From NCBI GenBank assembly GCA_947371015.1, contig CANBNK010000013.1, forward strand, positions 1 to 64,000: a DNA stretch of 64,000 bases, in the 5' to 3' direction. The stretch is from Acetobacteraceae bacterium. Its GTDB lineage: Bacteria; Pseudomonadota; Alphaproteobacteria; Acetobacterales; Acetobacteraceae. The notes beneath the pieces are model-generated. The model had not been told where the DNA came from. It saw only the letters and a list, made by a program, of their open reading frames with translations, and made no database searches. A program made the translations under genes and the position numbers. Of this stretch, positions 50,371-59,781 are shown piece after piece. Each line of letters opens with the position of its first letter. The first letter of the stretch is position 1.

Positions 50371-53046
50371 ATGCTGCCGCAACCCTTCCTGCCCTGGTGG
50401 CCGGCCCTGCCGAAGCCGGCGCCTTCGGTGCCCTCCACCGCGCCGCTAGCGGCGACCCCGACCGCGCCGCTAGCGGCGACCGAGGTGCTGCTAGCCGTGG
50501 TGATCCCGGCTTACGGCCAGCCCGGCCTGCTGCCGGAAGCCATCGAGAGCGTGCTGGCGCAGCAGGGCGCCCCGCCCACCGCCGTCGTGGTGGTGGATGA
50601 CGGCTGCCCCGACCCCGAGACCAGCCGCACCGCCAGCGCCTACGCCGCCGCCTACCCCGGCCGCGTGCTGGCGGTGCGGCAGCGCAATGCGGGCCTTTCA
50701 GCCGCGCGCAACACCGGCATCGAGGTGGCGCTGGCCAGCTTCCCGGCCTGCCGCGCGGTGTATTTCCTGGATGCCGACAACCGCATGGCGCCGCACCTGC
50801 TGGCCCGAGCCGATGCGGCCTTGCAGGCGGCGCCGCCCGGCATCGGCTGGGTCTATCCGGATTTCGACATGTTCGGCCTGCCGATGAACGGCAGTGGCGC
50901 CGGCGCCTATTCCCTGCTGGCGCAGCTGGTGGACAACCTGTGCGAGGCCGGCAGCCTGGTGCGGCGCAGTCTGTTGCAGGCGGGCTTGCGCTTCGACGAA
51001 GGCTTCCGCGCCGGCTTCGAGGATTGGGATTTCTGGTTGCAGGCAGCGTCGCGTGGCTTCCGCGGCCAGCATTTGCCGAACTCCGGCTTCCAGTATCGCC
51101 GCCGGCCCGAAAGCATGCTGGCCGAGGCCGAGCGCCAGCGCCCGATCCTGGCGCATGCGCTGCGCCGCAAGCACGCGGGCCTGTACCACCCGCGCCAGCT
51201 GCTGCGGCTGGAAGCGGCTGACATGCCGCGCTTCGCCTGGTTCCGCAGCGGCGAAGCCAGCGCCCACCTGCTGCTGGACCCGACCCTGCCGCCGACCGAG
51301 ACGCTGCCCCTGGCGGCGGCGCGGGACCGGCTGCTGGCCACGGCGGAGACGCCCTCGGCCGCCTTCTTCCCGCCGGTGTGCCTGTTCGCCGAGCCGGCGG
51401 TGCTGGCGTTCCTCGCCCGCTTCCGCCTGCTGCACGGGCTGTTCTGGCAGGCCGACCTGACGCTGCGCGACGCGCAGTTCATGGGCGTGGAATTGCTGCC
51501 GGGTGGCGAGGCCGAGTTCCGCCAGGAATTGCTCGGCGGCAGTGGTGGGCTGGCGGCCTGCCAGCTGGTCTTCGCCCGCACCCGCACGGTGCTGGAAAGC
51601 ATCCGCGACCCCTCGGGCGATTGGCTGGACAGCCTGCGCCGCGAAGCGCCGCGCCCGGCCACGCGCCGGCTGCGCCTGGTGCTGCCGGATGGCGAACGCC
51701 CGCCGCCGCCCACCACCCTGCCGCCGGTGCATCTGCTGGCGGAGGAGGTGAGCGAGCTGGCGCGCACCGAACGCCGCGCCACCGCGCTGCCGCGGCAATG
51801 GCGCAGCGACTTCCGCCGGCCCCGGCACGAGGTGGTGGAGCATTGCCGGCACGAGAACGGCCTCGGCGTCGCGCTGCCGCTGCTGCCGGCGGCGGGGCGG
51901 CGGGACATTGCGCTGCTGGTGCCGGTGTTCAGCTTCGGCGGCGTCGAGAAGGTGGTGCTGGCCTATGCCCAGCAGTTCCGCGCCGCCGGCTGGCGGCCTC
52001 ATCTGTTCGTCATCGGCAGCCGGCAGATGGCGCTGACGCCGGAAGCCCGCGCCGCCTTCGAGAGCATCACCCTGATGCATGGCCTGGGCGAGGATGGCGA
52101 GGACTGGACCGCCGGCTATTTTGGGGGAGGCACCCCCAGCCTGGGCAACCGCAAGGAGGCCGCGGATGTGCTGGGCCTGCTGGCCGGCATGCATGCGGTG
52201 CTGAACACCCATTCCTTCGCCGGCCATGCGCTGATGGCGCGGCTGCGACGGCTGGGCGTCCGCACCCTGGTCGGGCTGCATCTGGTGGAGCGCAGCGCCT
52301 GGGGCCAGCCGAGCGGCAACCCGCACCACGCCCTGGCCTATGAACATGCCTATGACGGCTTCGTCGTCATCAGCCAGGCGCTGCGGGACTGGTGCCTGGG
52401 CCAGGGCATCCCTGGCTACAAGCTGCATCTGGTGCGCAACGCGCCGGGCTACGCCACCACTCCCGAGCGCGTGGCCGAGGTGCTGGCCGGCCGGCGCGCG
52501 CGGACGGCCGGCCCGCTGCGGGTGCTCTATCTCGGCCGGCTGGATCGCCAGAAGGGCATGGACCGGCTGGCGACGCTGGTCGCGGCGCATCCGGCGCTGG
52601 ACTGGCGCGTCGTCGGTGGCGCGGTCATGGCCGACAGCGGCATGGCGCCGGATGTCGGCGTGGCGGTGGAACCACCGGTCAACCGGCCGGCGCAGCTGGA
52701 TGCGCTGTACGCCTGGGCCGACGTGGTGCTGCTGCCGTCGCGCTTCGAGGGCGTGCCGCTGACGGTGCTGGAAGCCCAGCGCCTCGGCTGTGCCGTCATC
52801 GCCACCGATGTGGGCGCGGTGCTCGAGATCATCACCCATGGCGTTGACGGGCTGCTGGTGCCGCACGACCAGTCGGAAGCCGGCATCGTCGCGGCCTTCA
52901 GCGCGGCGCTGGCGGCGGACCCGGCGGTGCTGGCCCGGCTCGGCCAGGCCGCCGCCGCCCGCGTGGCCGGGGCTGACTGGGCCGCGACGACGCAGGATTT
53001 CCTCACCTGGCTTGCGGCAAGCTGCCCGCTGGATGCCGAAACATGA
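50371..53046 (+). CDS. Bifunctional glycosyltransferase: N-terminal GT2 plus C-terminal GT4
   Basis: GT2: LLAVVIPAYGQPGLLPEAIESVLAQQGAPPTAVVVVDDGCPD...FLDADNRMAP; GT4: PVFSFGGVEKVVLAYAQQFRAAGW...YLGRLDRQKGMDRL...LLPSRFEGVPLTVLEAQRLGCAVIATDVGAV. Confidence 0.9.
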   Translation: MLPQPFLPWWPALPKPAPSVPSTAPLAATPTAPLAATEVLLAVVIPAYGQPGLLPEAIESVLAQQGAPPTAVVVVDDGCPDPETSRTASAYAAAYPGRVLAVRQRNAGLSAARNTGIEVALASFPACRAVYFLDADNRMAPHLLARADAALQAAPPGIGWVYPDFDMFGLPMNGSGAGAYSLLAQLVDNLCEAGSLVRRSLLQAGLRFDEGFRAGFEDWDFWLQAASRGFRGQHLPNSGFQYRRRPESMLAEAERQRPILAHALRRKHAGLYHPRQLLRLEAADMPRFAWFRSGEASAHLLLDPTLPPTETLPLAAARDRLLATAETPSAAFFPPVCLFAEPAVLAFLARFRLLHGLFWQADLTLRDAQFMGVELLPGGEAEFRQELLGGSGGLAACQLVFARTRTVLESIRDPSGDWLDSLRREAPRPATRRLRLVLPDGERPPPPTTLPPVHLLAEEVSELARTERRATALPRQWRSDFRRPRHEVVEHCRHENGLGVALPLLPAAGRRDIALLVPVFSFGGVEKVVLAYAQQFRAAGWRPHLFVIGSRQMALTPEARAAFESITLMHGLGEDGEDWTAGYFGGGTPSLGNRKEAADVLGLLAGMHAVLNTHSFAGHALMARLRRLGVRTLVGLHLVERSAWGQPSGNPHHALAYEHAYDGFVVISQALRDWCLGQGIPGYKLHLVRNAPGYATTPERVAEVLAGRRARTAGPLRVLYLGRLDRQKGMDRLATLVAAHPALDWRVVGGAVMADSGMAPDVGVAVEPPVNRPAQLDALYAWADVVLLPSRFEGVPLTVLEAQRLGCAVIATDVGAVLEIITHGVDGLLVPHDQSEAGIVAAFSAALAADPAVLARLGQAAAARVAGADWAATTQDFLTWLAASCPLDAET

Positions 53047-54971
53047 CCATGACCCCGCTTCTCGCGCCCCCCGCCGTCCTGGCTGCGCTGCTGTCCGGCC
53101 AGCCGAGCCTGCTGGTGCTGGACGGCATCGCCGGCGCCGAGACCCTGGCCGCCGCGCTGCCGACGCTGCCGTGCTGGCGGGTGCAGGGGCTGCGGCTTTC
53201 GGGTTTCGGCGCGGCCGAGACCGGCGAAGTGCCCCTGCCGGCCTTGCCCGCCGGCGTGCTGGCCATTCTGGCGCCGAGCGAGGCTGCCGCCGCTGACCTG
53301 CTGGCCTGCTGGCAGGGCCTGGCGCCGCCGCCGCTGCTGGTGGTGGCGGATGCCGCCACCGCATGGCCAGCGCTGGCGCAACTGGCGCTGGCCGAGGCCA
53401 CCGCCGCCGCGCAGCGCGCCGCCGGGCTGCATCGCGCCCTGGTGACGACGCGCCAGGATTATGAGGAAACCCGCTCCGCCATGGCGGTGCTGATGCAGTC
53501 CAGCGGCTTCCGCGCCCCGCTGGCGCTGGAAACCGCGCTGGCCTGCGAACCCGGCCCGGCGGTGCGGACCGAAGCCGGCCATCTGGCGCTGGGGCAGTTG
53601 CTGACGGTTGCGGTGGAATCGCTGGCCGCCGTGGCGCTGCACATCGAAGCTGCCGAGGTCTCGCCGGAAGCGCGGCTGCGGTTGCGGCTGTACGGCGCCG
53701 AAAGCGGCCGGGTGCTGGCGGCCTGGCTGGTGCCGGCCGAGGCGCTGAAGCCCGGCTGGCTGGCGCTGGACCTGCCGGCACCGGTCGGCCCGGTGCGGGA
53801 GACCGCCTGCCTGGACCTGGTGGTGGAAGGCGGCGTGGCGGACCGGCTGGCGATCTCGCTGGAGGATGCCAGCGCCGATCCGGCCCGCAGCGCACACCAG
53901 GACACCGGGGAGATGATGCCGGTTTCGCTCGGCCGCGCCCTGGCGCTGCGGTTGTGGCAGGCGCCGTTCGGCCGCCGCTTCACCATGCCGCTATACTGGC
54001 ATTGGGAGCAGGGCGACCTGCCGCTGCCCCCCGCCGCCGTGCCGGTGGCGATGGCGCAGCAGGTCTGGCCGCTGGCGCAGCTGCCGCTGGGGGGCAGCAA
54101 TGTCTCCCTGGGGGCCGAGGCGCCGCGCCCGCTGCTGGTGCTGGCGCCGGGTGCCGAGGCGATGGCGGTGCTGCCCTGGGTGCCGGTGGCGGGGCTGGAC
54201 CTGATTGAAGCGACGCTGGCGCTGCCCGAGGGCGCGGCGCCGGGGCTGGAGGTGGCGCTGTGGCTGCAGCCCGCCGGCTGCGCGGCGGAATCGCCGGATG
54301 AGCTGAATCTGGCCGCGCCCGGCGCCCGCTGCTCCGGCTGGCGCGCGGTGCCGGCCGATGGCGGCGGCCTGGCAATTGCGCTGCGGCTGCCGCTGGACGC
54401 CGCGCCGACGCTGGCCGTGGTGCTGCTGGCGCGACTGTCGGCCGCTTCCCCCGTCGCCAGCCGGCTGGAGTGGGCGGAACTGTTCGGCCGCAGCCTGGGG
54501 CGGATGGCGTTGCCGGAGCCGCCGGCCGCGCCGCTGGTCAGCAAGCCACGCCCGGCGGAATGCGGCGCGGTGCGGATGCATGAGCACTACCACACCCAGG
54601 ATGGCGGCTATCGGCACTTGGACATGACGCTCGAGCAGGTGCGCCTGGGTGGCACTGCCTGGCCGAGCATGCGCTTCAAGCTGGCGCTGAATGGCGCCGT
54701 GCCCAACCTTGAATTCCGCCTTCGGCCGGACTGGCCGGTGCTGTTCCAGCATTGGCCGGGCGACGTGGTGGACCAGCACGGCCCGGTCTTCGTGATACCT
54801 GAGGACCGGCTGGTGGCGATGCTGGACGGCATGCGCTCCGCCCGTGACGCCCAGGCGGTGCGCGCTTTGGTGCACTTGCTGCCCAGCGTGGTGCGCGGCC
54901 TGCCGCGCGAGGCTGGCGACCCCGCGCCCTGGCTGGAAGCGGCCCGGCGGTTGAACGGGTTGTTGGGATAG
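53043..54971 (+). CDS. Large uncharacterised protein coupled to glycosyltransferase gene (possibly DUF6212-like)
   Basis: 642-aa ORF, ATGA overlap with upstream gene; conserved-looking C-terminus MHEHYHTQDGGYRHLDMTLEQVRLGGTAWPSMRFKLALNGAVPNLEFRLRPDWPVLFQHWPGD. Confidence 0.75.
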   Translation: MTMTPLLAPPAVLAALLSGQPSLLVLDGIAGAETLAAALPTLPCWRVQGLRLSGFGAAETGEVPLPALPAGVLAILAPSEAAAADLLACWQGLAPPPLLVVADAATAWPALAQLALAEATAAAQRAAGLHRALVTTRQDYEETRSAMAVLMQSSGFRAPLALETALACEPGPAVRTEAGHLALGQLLTVAVESLAAVALHIEAAEVSPEARLRLRLYGAESGRVLAAWLVPAEALKPGWLALDLPAPVGPVRETACLDLVVEGGVADRLAISLEDASADPARSAHQDTGEMMPVSLGRALALRLWQAPFGRRFTMPLYWHWEQGDLPLPPAAVPVAMAQQVWPLAQLPLGGSNVSLGAEAPRPLLVLAPGAEAMAVLPWVPVAGLDLIEATLALPEGAAPGLEVALWLQPAGCAAESPDELNLAAPGARCSGWRAVPADGGGLAIALRLPLDAAPTLAVVLLARLSAASPVASRLEWAELFGRSLGRMALPEPPAAPLVSKPRPAECGAVRMHEHYHTQDGGYRHLDMTLEQVRLGGTAWPSMRFKLALNGAVPNLEFRLRPDWPVLFQHWPGDVVDQHGPVFVIPEDRLVAMLDGMRSARDAQAVRALVHLLPSVVRGLPREAGDPAPWLEAARRLNGLLG

Positions 54972-54972
54972 A

Positions 54973-55066
54973 GTCTGGTCGGCGAAGGCGGAATCGCCGG
55001 AGCGGTGGATCAGCCGCTCAAACAAAGCCTACAGCGTGATCCACCAAAGAGATCACGCTGTAGCTA
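54973..55066 (+). repeat. Dispersed palindromic intergenic repeat, copy 2
   Basis: GGTCGGCGAAGGCGGAATCGCCGGAGCGGTGGATCAGCC... followed by perfect 13-bp stem CTACAGCGTGATC/GATCACGCTGTAG (55029-55063). Confidence 0.65.
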
Positions 55067-56884
55067 CCGCCGGCCGAACAGCTTCTCCAACTCGGCCGGT
55101 CCCAGCTTCAGGAAGGTGGGGCGGCCGTGGCTGCACGTCGCGGCGCGCGGCGTGGCCTCCATCTGGCGCAGCAGCGCGTCCATCTCGGCCGGGGCCAGGC
55201 GGCGGCCGGCGCGGACGCTGCCATGGCAGGCCAGGCGGGCGATGGCGGCGTCCAGCCTCGCGTCCAGCGCGGTGCTTTCGCTGGTCTCGGCCAGTTCCTC
55301 CGCCAGGTCGCGCAGTAGCGGCGCCGGGTCCGGGTTGCCCAGCAGCGCCGGCATCGCCCGCACCAGCACCGCCCCGGCGCCGAAGCCATCCAGGTCCAGC
55401 CCCAGCCGGGCGAGTTCCGGCGCCGCGTCCAGCAGCCGGGCGGCGGCGCTGGCCGGCAGGTCCACCACCGCCGGCAGCAGCAGCGGCTGGGCGCGGACGC
55501 CGCCGTCCAGGTACTGCGCGCGCAGGGCTTCGTGGGTCAGGCGTTCATGCGCGGCGTGCTGGTCCACCAGCACCAGGGCGCCGTCGCTGGCCTCGGCCAG
55601 GATGTAGGTATCCAGCACCTGGCCCAGCGCGCGGCCCAGCGGATGTTCCGGTGGCGCGGGCGGCGCTTCCGGCAACGGCGCCGGGCGGGGCGGCGCGAAG
55701 CCGAGCCCCAGCCCCGGTGAGGCCAGCGGCATGCTGGGCGGCGGCACCAGCGCCAGCCCGGCTTCCTCAAAGCCCTTGCCGGCGAAGGCGTGCGGCAGCG
55801 GCGCTGGTGGCGGCGCTGGCTTCCAGCCGGAAGCGGGGCGCGCAAGGGGGCGAAATGCCGGGCGGGCCGGCGTACTGAAGGCGATGCCCGCCCCGACCCC
55901 CAGCGCCTTCTTCAGCGCCGAGATCATGAAGCTCCGCACCGCGGCCTCCTCGCGGAAGCGCAGCTCGGTCTTCATCGGGTGGACGTTCACATCCACCGCC
56001 TCGGGGTCGATCTCCAGGTACAGCGCCGCCACCGGGTAGCGCCCGGCTGTGACCAACTCCCGCGTTGCCACCCGCAACGCGGTGCGCAGCACCGGGTCCT
56101 TCACCGGGCGGCGGTTGACCACCAGGTGCTGCTCGGCGCTGGTGGCGCGGGTATAGGCCGGCTGGGCGATCAGGCCGGTCAGTTGGAAGGTCTCGCCGAC
56201 CGATTCGACCGGCAGCGCTGCGGCGGCGAAGTCCGGGCCGAGCACCTGCTTGATCCGCGCATCGCGTTCGGCCGGGGCCAGGTTCAGCACCTCGCGGCCG
56301 TCATTCTCCAGCCGGAAGGCCACCTGCGGCCAGGCCAGCGCCAGCCGGCGCACGGCTTCAATTGCGTGGTCGGCCTCGCTGCGCGGCGTCTTCAGGAACT
56401 TCCGCCGGGCCGGTACGGCGAAGAACAGGTCGCGTACCTCCATGCGGGTGCCCGGAGCGCCGGAGGCCGGGGTGACCGCCGATTTCCGCCCGCCTTCCAC
56501 GCTGATGACATGGGCATCGAAGCCCGGCTGCCGGCTGGTGATGGTCAGCCGCGCCACCGCGCCGATGCTGGGCAACGCTTCGCCACGAAACCCCAGCGTG
56601 GCGATGCGGAACAGCAGCCCTTCCTCCTCCAGCTTGGAGGTGGCGTGGCGTTCCACCGCCAGGTCGAGGTCGGCGGCGGACATGCCATGGCCGTCATCCT
56701 CGATGACCACGCGCTCGATCCCGCCGCCTTCCAGCGTGATGCCGATGCGGGTCGCGCCGGCATCCAGCGCGTTCTCGACCAGCTCCTTCACCACGGCGGC
56801 CGGGCGCTCCACCACCTCGCCGGCGGCGATGCGGTTGGCGGTGGTCTCGGGCAGGATGCGGATGGCGGGCAGGAGCAGGGTCAT
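55064..56884 (-). CDS. mutL: DNA mismatch repair protein MutL
   Basis: IRILPETTANRIAAGEVVERPAAVVKELVENALDAGATRI, LGFRGEALPSIGAVA, C-terminal LDTYILAEASDGALVLVDQHAAHERL. Confidence 0.98.
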   Translation of the reverse strand: MTLLLPAIRILPETTANRIAAGEVVERPAAVVKELVENALDAGATRIGITLEGGGIERVVIEDDGHGMSAADLDLAVERHATSKLEEEGLLFRIATLGFRGEALPSIGAVARLTITSRQPGFDAHVISVEGGRKSAVTPASGAPGTRMEVRDLFFAVPARRKFLKTPRSEADHAIEAVRRLALAWPQVAFRLENDGREVLNLAPAERDARIKQVLGPDFAAAALPVESVGETFQLTGLIAQPAYTRATSAEQHLVVNRRPVKDPVLRTALRVATRELVTAGRYPVAALYLEIDPEAVDVNVHPMKTELRFREEAAVRSFMISALKKALGVGAGIAFSTPARPAFRPLARPASGWKPAPPPAPLPHAFAGKGFEEAGLALVPPPSMPLASPGLGLGFAPPRPAPLPEAPPAPPEHPLGRALGQVLDTYILAEASDGALVLVDQHAAHERLTHEALRAQYLDGGVRAQPLLLPAVVDLPASAAARLLDAAPELARLGLDLDGFGAGAVLVRAMPALLGNPDPAPLLRDLAEELAETSESTALDARLDAAIARLACHGSVRAGRRLAPAEMDALLRQMEATPRAATCSHGRPTFLKLGPAELEKLFGRR

Positions 56885-56943
56885 GCGATTCGGGCCGCAG
56901 CATAGCGCGGAAGTGCTGCCGACGCAGTCACTTCACCCGCGGG

Positions 56944-58476
56944 TCAGCCCGCCAGCAGTGCCCGCATCAGCCCCTCGGTGCTGCTGTCATGCGCGCCCGG
57001 CTGCGGCGCCCCGGCGGCCAGTTCCGGCAGGATGGCGCTGGCCAGTTGCTTGCCCAGTTCCACGCCCCATTGGTCGAAGGCATTGACGCCCCAGAGCGCG
57101 CCCAGCGTCGCCACCTTGTGCTCATACAGCGCCACCACCTGGCCCAGGGTGAAGGCGTCCAGCCGCGGCAACACCAGCGAAACACTGGGCCGGTCGCCCG
57201 GGAAGACCCGGTGCGGGCCAAGCGCCGGCGTCTCCGCCGTGGCCTCGGCCAGGGTCTTGCCGCGCAGCAGCGCGGCCGCCTGGGCCAGGCCCTGGGCCAG
57301 CAGCTTGTGGTGGCTGTCGAGGTAAGGGTGGTCGGGCTGGGCCACGAAGATGAAGTCCACCGGCACCGGGCGCGGGCTTTGATGCACCAGTTGCATGAAG
57401 CTGTGCTGCGCATTGGTGCCGGGCTCGCCGAACACCACCGGCCCGGTGTCGCCGCGCACGGGTTCGCCGGCCAGGGTCACGCGCTTGCCCAGGCTTTCCA
57501 TCTCAAGCTGTTGCAGATGCGCCGGCAGCCGGGCCAAGCGTTCGTCATAGGGCAGCACGGCGCGGGCGTTCAGGCCCAACCCGTTGACGTGCCAGCACTC
57601 CACCAGCGCCAGCAGCACCGGCAGGTTGTCTTCCAGCGGCGCGTGCAGGAAGTGTTCGTCCATGGCGTGGGCGCCGGCCAACAGCTGGGCAAACCGGTCC
57701 CAGCCCAACGCCAGCGCCAGCGAAAGCCCGATGGCGCTCCACAGGCTGTAGCGCCCGCCGACCCAGTCCTTGAACGGAAACACCCGCTCCGCCGGAATGC
57801 CGAAGGCGGCGGTCGCGGCCAGGTTGGTGGAAAGCGCCACCATGCCTTCCCCGGCATGCGCGCCCAGCCAGGCCTTGACCAGATGCGCGTTGGTCATGGT
57901 TTCCTGGGTGGTGAAGGTCTTGCTGGCCACCAGGACCAGGGTGCGTGCGGGGTCCAGCCGCGGCGCCAACTCGGCCCAGGCATGGCCGTCCACGTTGCTG
58001 AGGAAGTGCGCCCGCATCGGGCAGCCCAGGCGCCACAGCGCCCGCGCCACCATCGCCGGGCCCAGGTCGCTGCCGCCGATGCCGATGTTCAGCACATCGG
58101 TGAAGCGGCCCTCGGCATGGGTCGCCGTGGTGAAGGCCTGCATCCGCGCCAGCACGGCGGCGACATCGGCTGCGGCCTCGGCATTGCCCTGGCCCCCACG
58201 CAGCGCCAGGTGCAGCACGGCGCGGCCTTCGGTGGCGTTGACCATGTCGCCGCGCGCCAAGGCGTCGCGCTTGCCCGCGACATCGGCGGCGCGGGCCAGG
58301 CCGAGGAGCGCCGCCAGTACCTCATCCGAGATGGCGGTCTTGGAGAAATCCAGCAGCAGCCCGTCGGCGCGGCGGCTGAAGCGGGCGAAACGACCAGGAT
58401 CGGCGGCGAACAGCGCACGGGCGGAGGGCGGGGCGGCACCCAGCCGAGCCAGTTCCGCCCATTGCGACTCGACCAT
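56944..58476 (-). CDS. pgi: Glucose-6-phosphate isomerase
   Basis: NIGIGGSDLGPAMVARAL, LVLVASKTFTTQETMTNA, DWVGGRYSLWSAIGLSLAL, GEPGTNAQHSFMQLVHQ. Confidence 0.97.
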   Translation of the reverse strand: MVESQWAELARLGAAPPSARALFAADPGRFARFSRRADGLLLDFSKTAISDEVLAALLGLARAADVAGKRDALARGDMVNATEGRAVLHLALRGGQGNAEAAADVAAVLARMQAFTTATHAEGRFTDVLNIGIGGSDLGPAMVARALWRLGCPMRAHFLSNVDGHAWAELAPRLDPARTLVLVASKTFTTQETMTNAHLVKAWLGAHAGEGMVALSTNLAATAAFGIPAERVFPFKDWVGGRYSLWSAIGLSLALALGWDRFAQLLAGAHAMDEHFLHAPLEDNLPVLLALVECWHVNGLGLNARAVLPYDERLARLPAHLQQLEMESLGKRVTLAGEPVRGDTGPVVFGEPGTNAQHSFMQLVHQSPRPVPVDFIFVAQPDHPYLDSHHKLLAQGLAQAAALLRGKTLAEATAETPALGPHRVFPGDRPSVSLVLPRLDAFTLGQVVALYEHKVATLGALWGVNAFDQWGVELGKQLASAILPELAAGAPQPGAHDSSTEGLMRALLAG

Positions 58477-58503
58477 GGTCCGTCTCCTGCCTTTGGGACC
58501 GGA

Positions 58504-59781
58504 TTATAACCCAGCAGGCTGCCCGGCAATCACCACGGAGAGGTCATCGGCCCGCAGCAGCCGCCCGGCCACCGCCGCCAGTTGGTCACGCTTCAGCGCG
58601 GCCAGTCGCGCCGGCCGCCCGGCCAGCCATTCCGGCGCGCGGTCGTTCTGGCGCAGCGTCAGCAGCCCGTCCGCAATCCGCCGGCTATCGACGAATTGCA
58701 GCGGCAACGCCCCGGTGAGGTAGGCCACCGCGTCGGCCAGTTCTTCCTCGGTCGGGCCGGCCTCGGCCATGCGGCGCCATTCGGCGCGGGTCACCGCCAG
58801 CGTCTCGGCCATGCGGGCGTTCTCGCTGGAGACGGCACCGATCAGCGTGCCGCGATGGAACATCAGGTCCAGTCCGGCGGAGATGCCATAGGCCAGCCCG
58901 CGTTCCTCGCGCACCGCCTGCATCAGGCGGGAGGAGAAGCCGCCGCCGCCGAGCACGCGCAGCATCACCTGCGCCGCTTCCCAGTCGGGGTCGGTGGTGG
59001 CCAGGCCTTCTTGGCCGAACATGGCGGTGGATTGCGGCGCCGTCACCGGCACCACCTGCTGGCCAAAGCGGGTGAAGCCTGGCAGCGCCGGGGCCGCGGG
59101 CGGCCTGCCGGCCGGCAGGCCGCTGAACAGCTCGGCCAACAGCGCGGTCAGCGCCTCCGGCCTGATGGCGCCGGAGACGGCGACCAGCAGCCCATCGCGG
59201 CGCATCTGCCGCGCCAGCGCCGCCTGCATCTGCGGCACCGTCAGGCTGGCCAGACTGGCGGCGGTCCCCGATGTTGGCCGCCCGGCGGGATGGCCGGGGA
59301 AGGCCGCGGCCCAGAAGCTGCGATTGGCCTGGCCGCGCGGGGTTTCCAGCGCCCGACGCTCAGCCGCCAGGGCGCGGGCACGCACCCGCTCCACCGCGCT
59401 GGCCTCGAAGCGCGGCCGGGTCATGGCCAGCGATGCCAGCCGCACCGCGTCGGGTAGCGCATCGGTCAGGGCGCGCAGGCTGCCCTCGAACTGGTCGCGC
59501 CCGGCGCCGAAGCCGAGGTTGATGGCCTGGTCGCGCACGGCATCGGCAAAGGCGTTGGAATCAAGTCCTCCGGCGCCTTCGGTCAGCAGGCTGGCGGCCT
59601 GGGCGATGGCGCCTTCCTCCCCGGCCGGGTCAAGGCTGGCACCGCCCGCCCAGGACCAGGAGATGCTGACGATGGGCAGGCTGTGGTCTTCCACCAGCCA
59701 GGCGCTGCCGCCGGCAAAGGGGATGACCTGGATGGGGACGGAAAAACCGGAGGGGCCAGGACCGCTCATAGCGCCGCTCAT
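58504..59781 (-). CDS. M16 family peptidase-like protein lacking HxxEH (non-catalytic partner)
   Basis: WLVEDHSLPIVSISWSWAGGASLDPAGEEGAIAQAASLLTEGAGG; zinc motif position occupied by AQAASLL. Confidence 0.9.
   Translation of the reverse strand: MSGAMSGPGPSGFSVPIQVIPFAGGSAWLVEDHSLPIVSISWSWAGGASLDPAGEEGAIAQAASLLTEGAGGLDSNAFADAVRDQAINLGFGAGRDQFEGSLRALTDALPDAVRLASLAMTRPRFEASAVERVRARALAAERRALETPRGQANRSFWAAAFPGHPAGRPTSGTAASLASLTVPQMQAALARQMRRDGLLVAVSGAIRPEALTALLAELFSGLPAGRPPAAPALPGFTRFGQQVVPVTAPQSTAMFGQEGLATTDPDWEAAQVMLRVLGGGGFSSRLMQAVREERGLAYGISAGLDLMFHRGTLIGAVSSENARMAETLAVTRAEWRRMAEAGPTEEELADAVAYLTGALPLQFVDSRRIADGLLTLRQNDRAPEWLAGRPARLAALKRDQLAAVAGRLLRADDLSVVIAGQPAGL

Noticed and set aside
50698-53895. 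1065-aa ORF on the minus strand
   Set aside because: Antisense to convincing glycosyltransferase genes; His/Gln/Arg/Ala-rich composition typical of high-GC shadow ORFs, no recognisable domains
58500-58530. Further MITE end (CAGCAGGCTGCCCGGCAATC)
   Set aside because: Matches only the first several bases of the TIR, lies within the C-terminal coding region of the M16-like gene, no partner end or duplication
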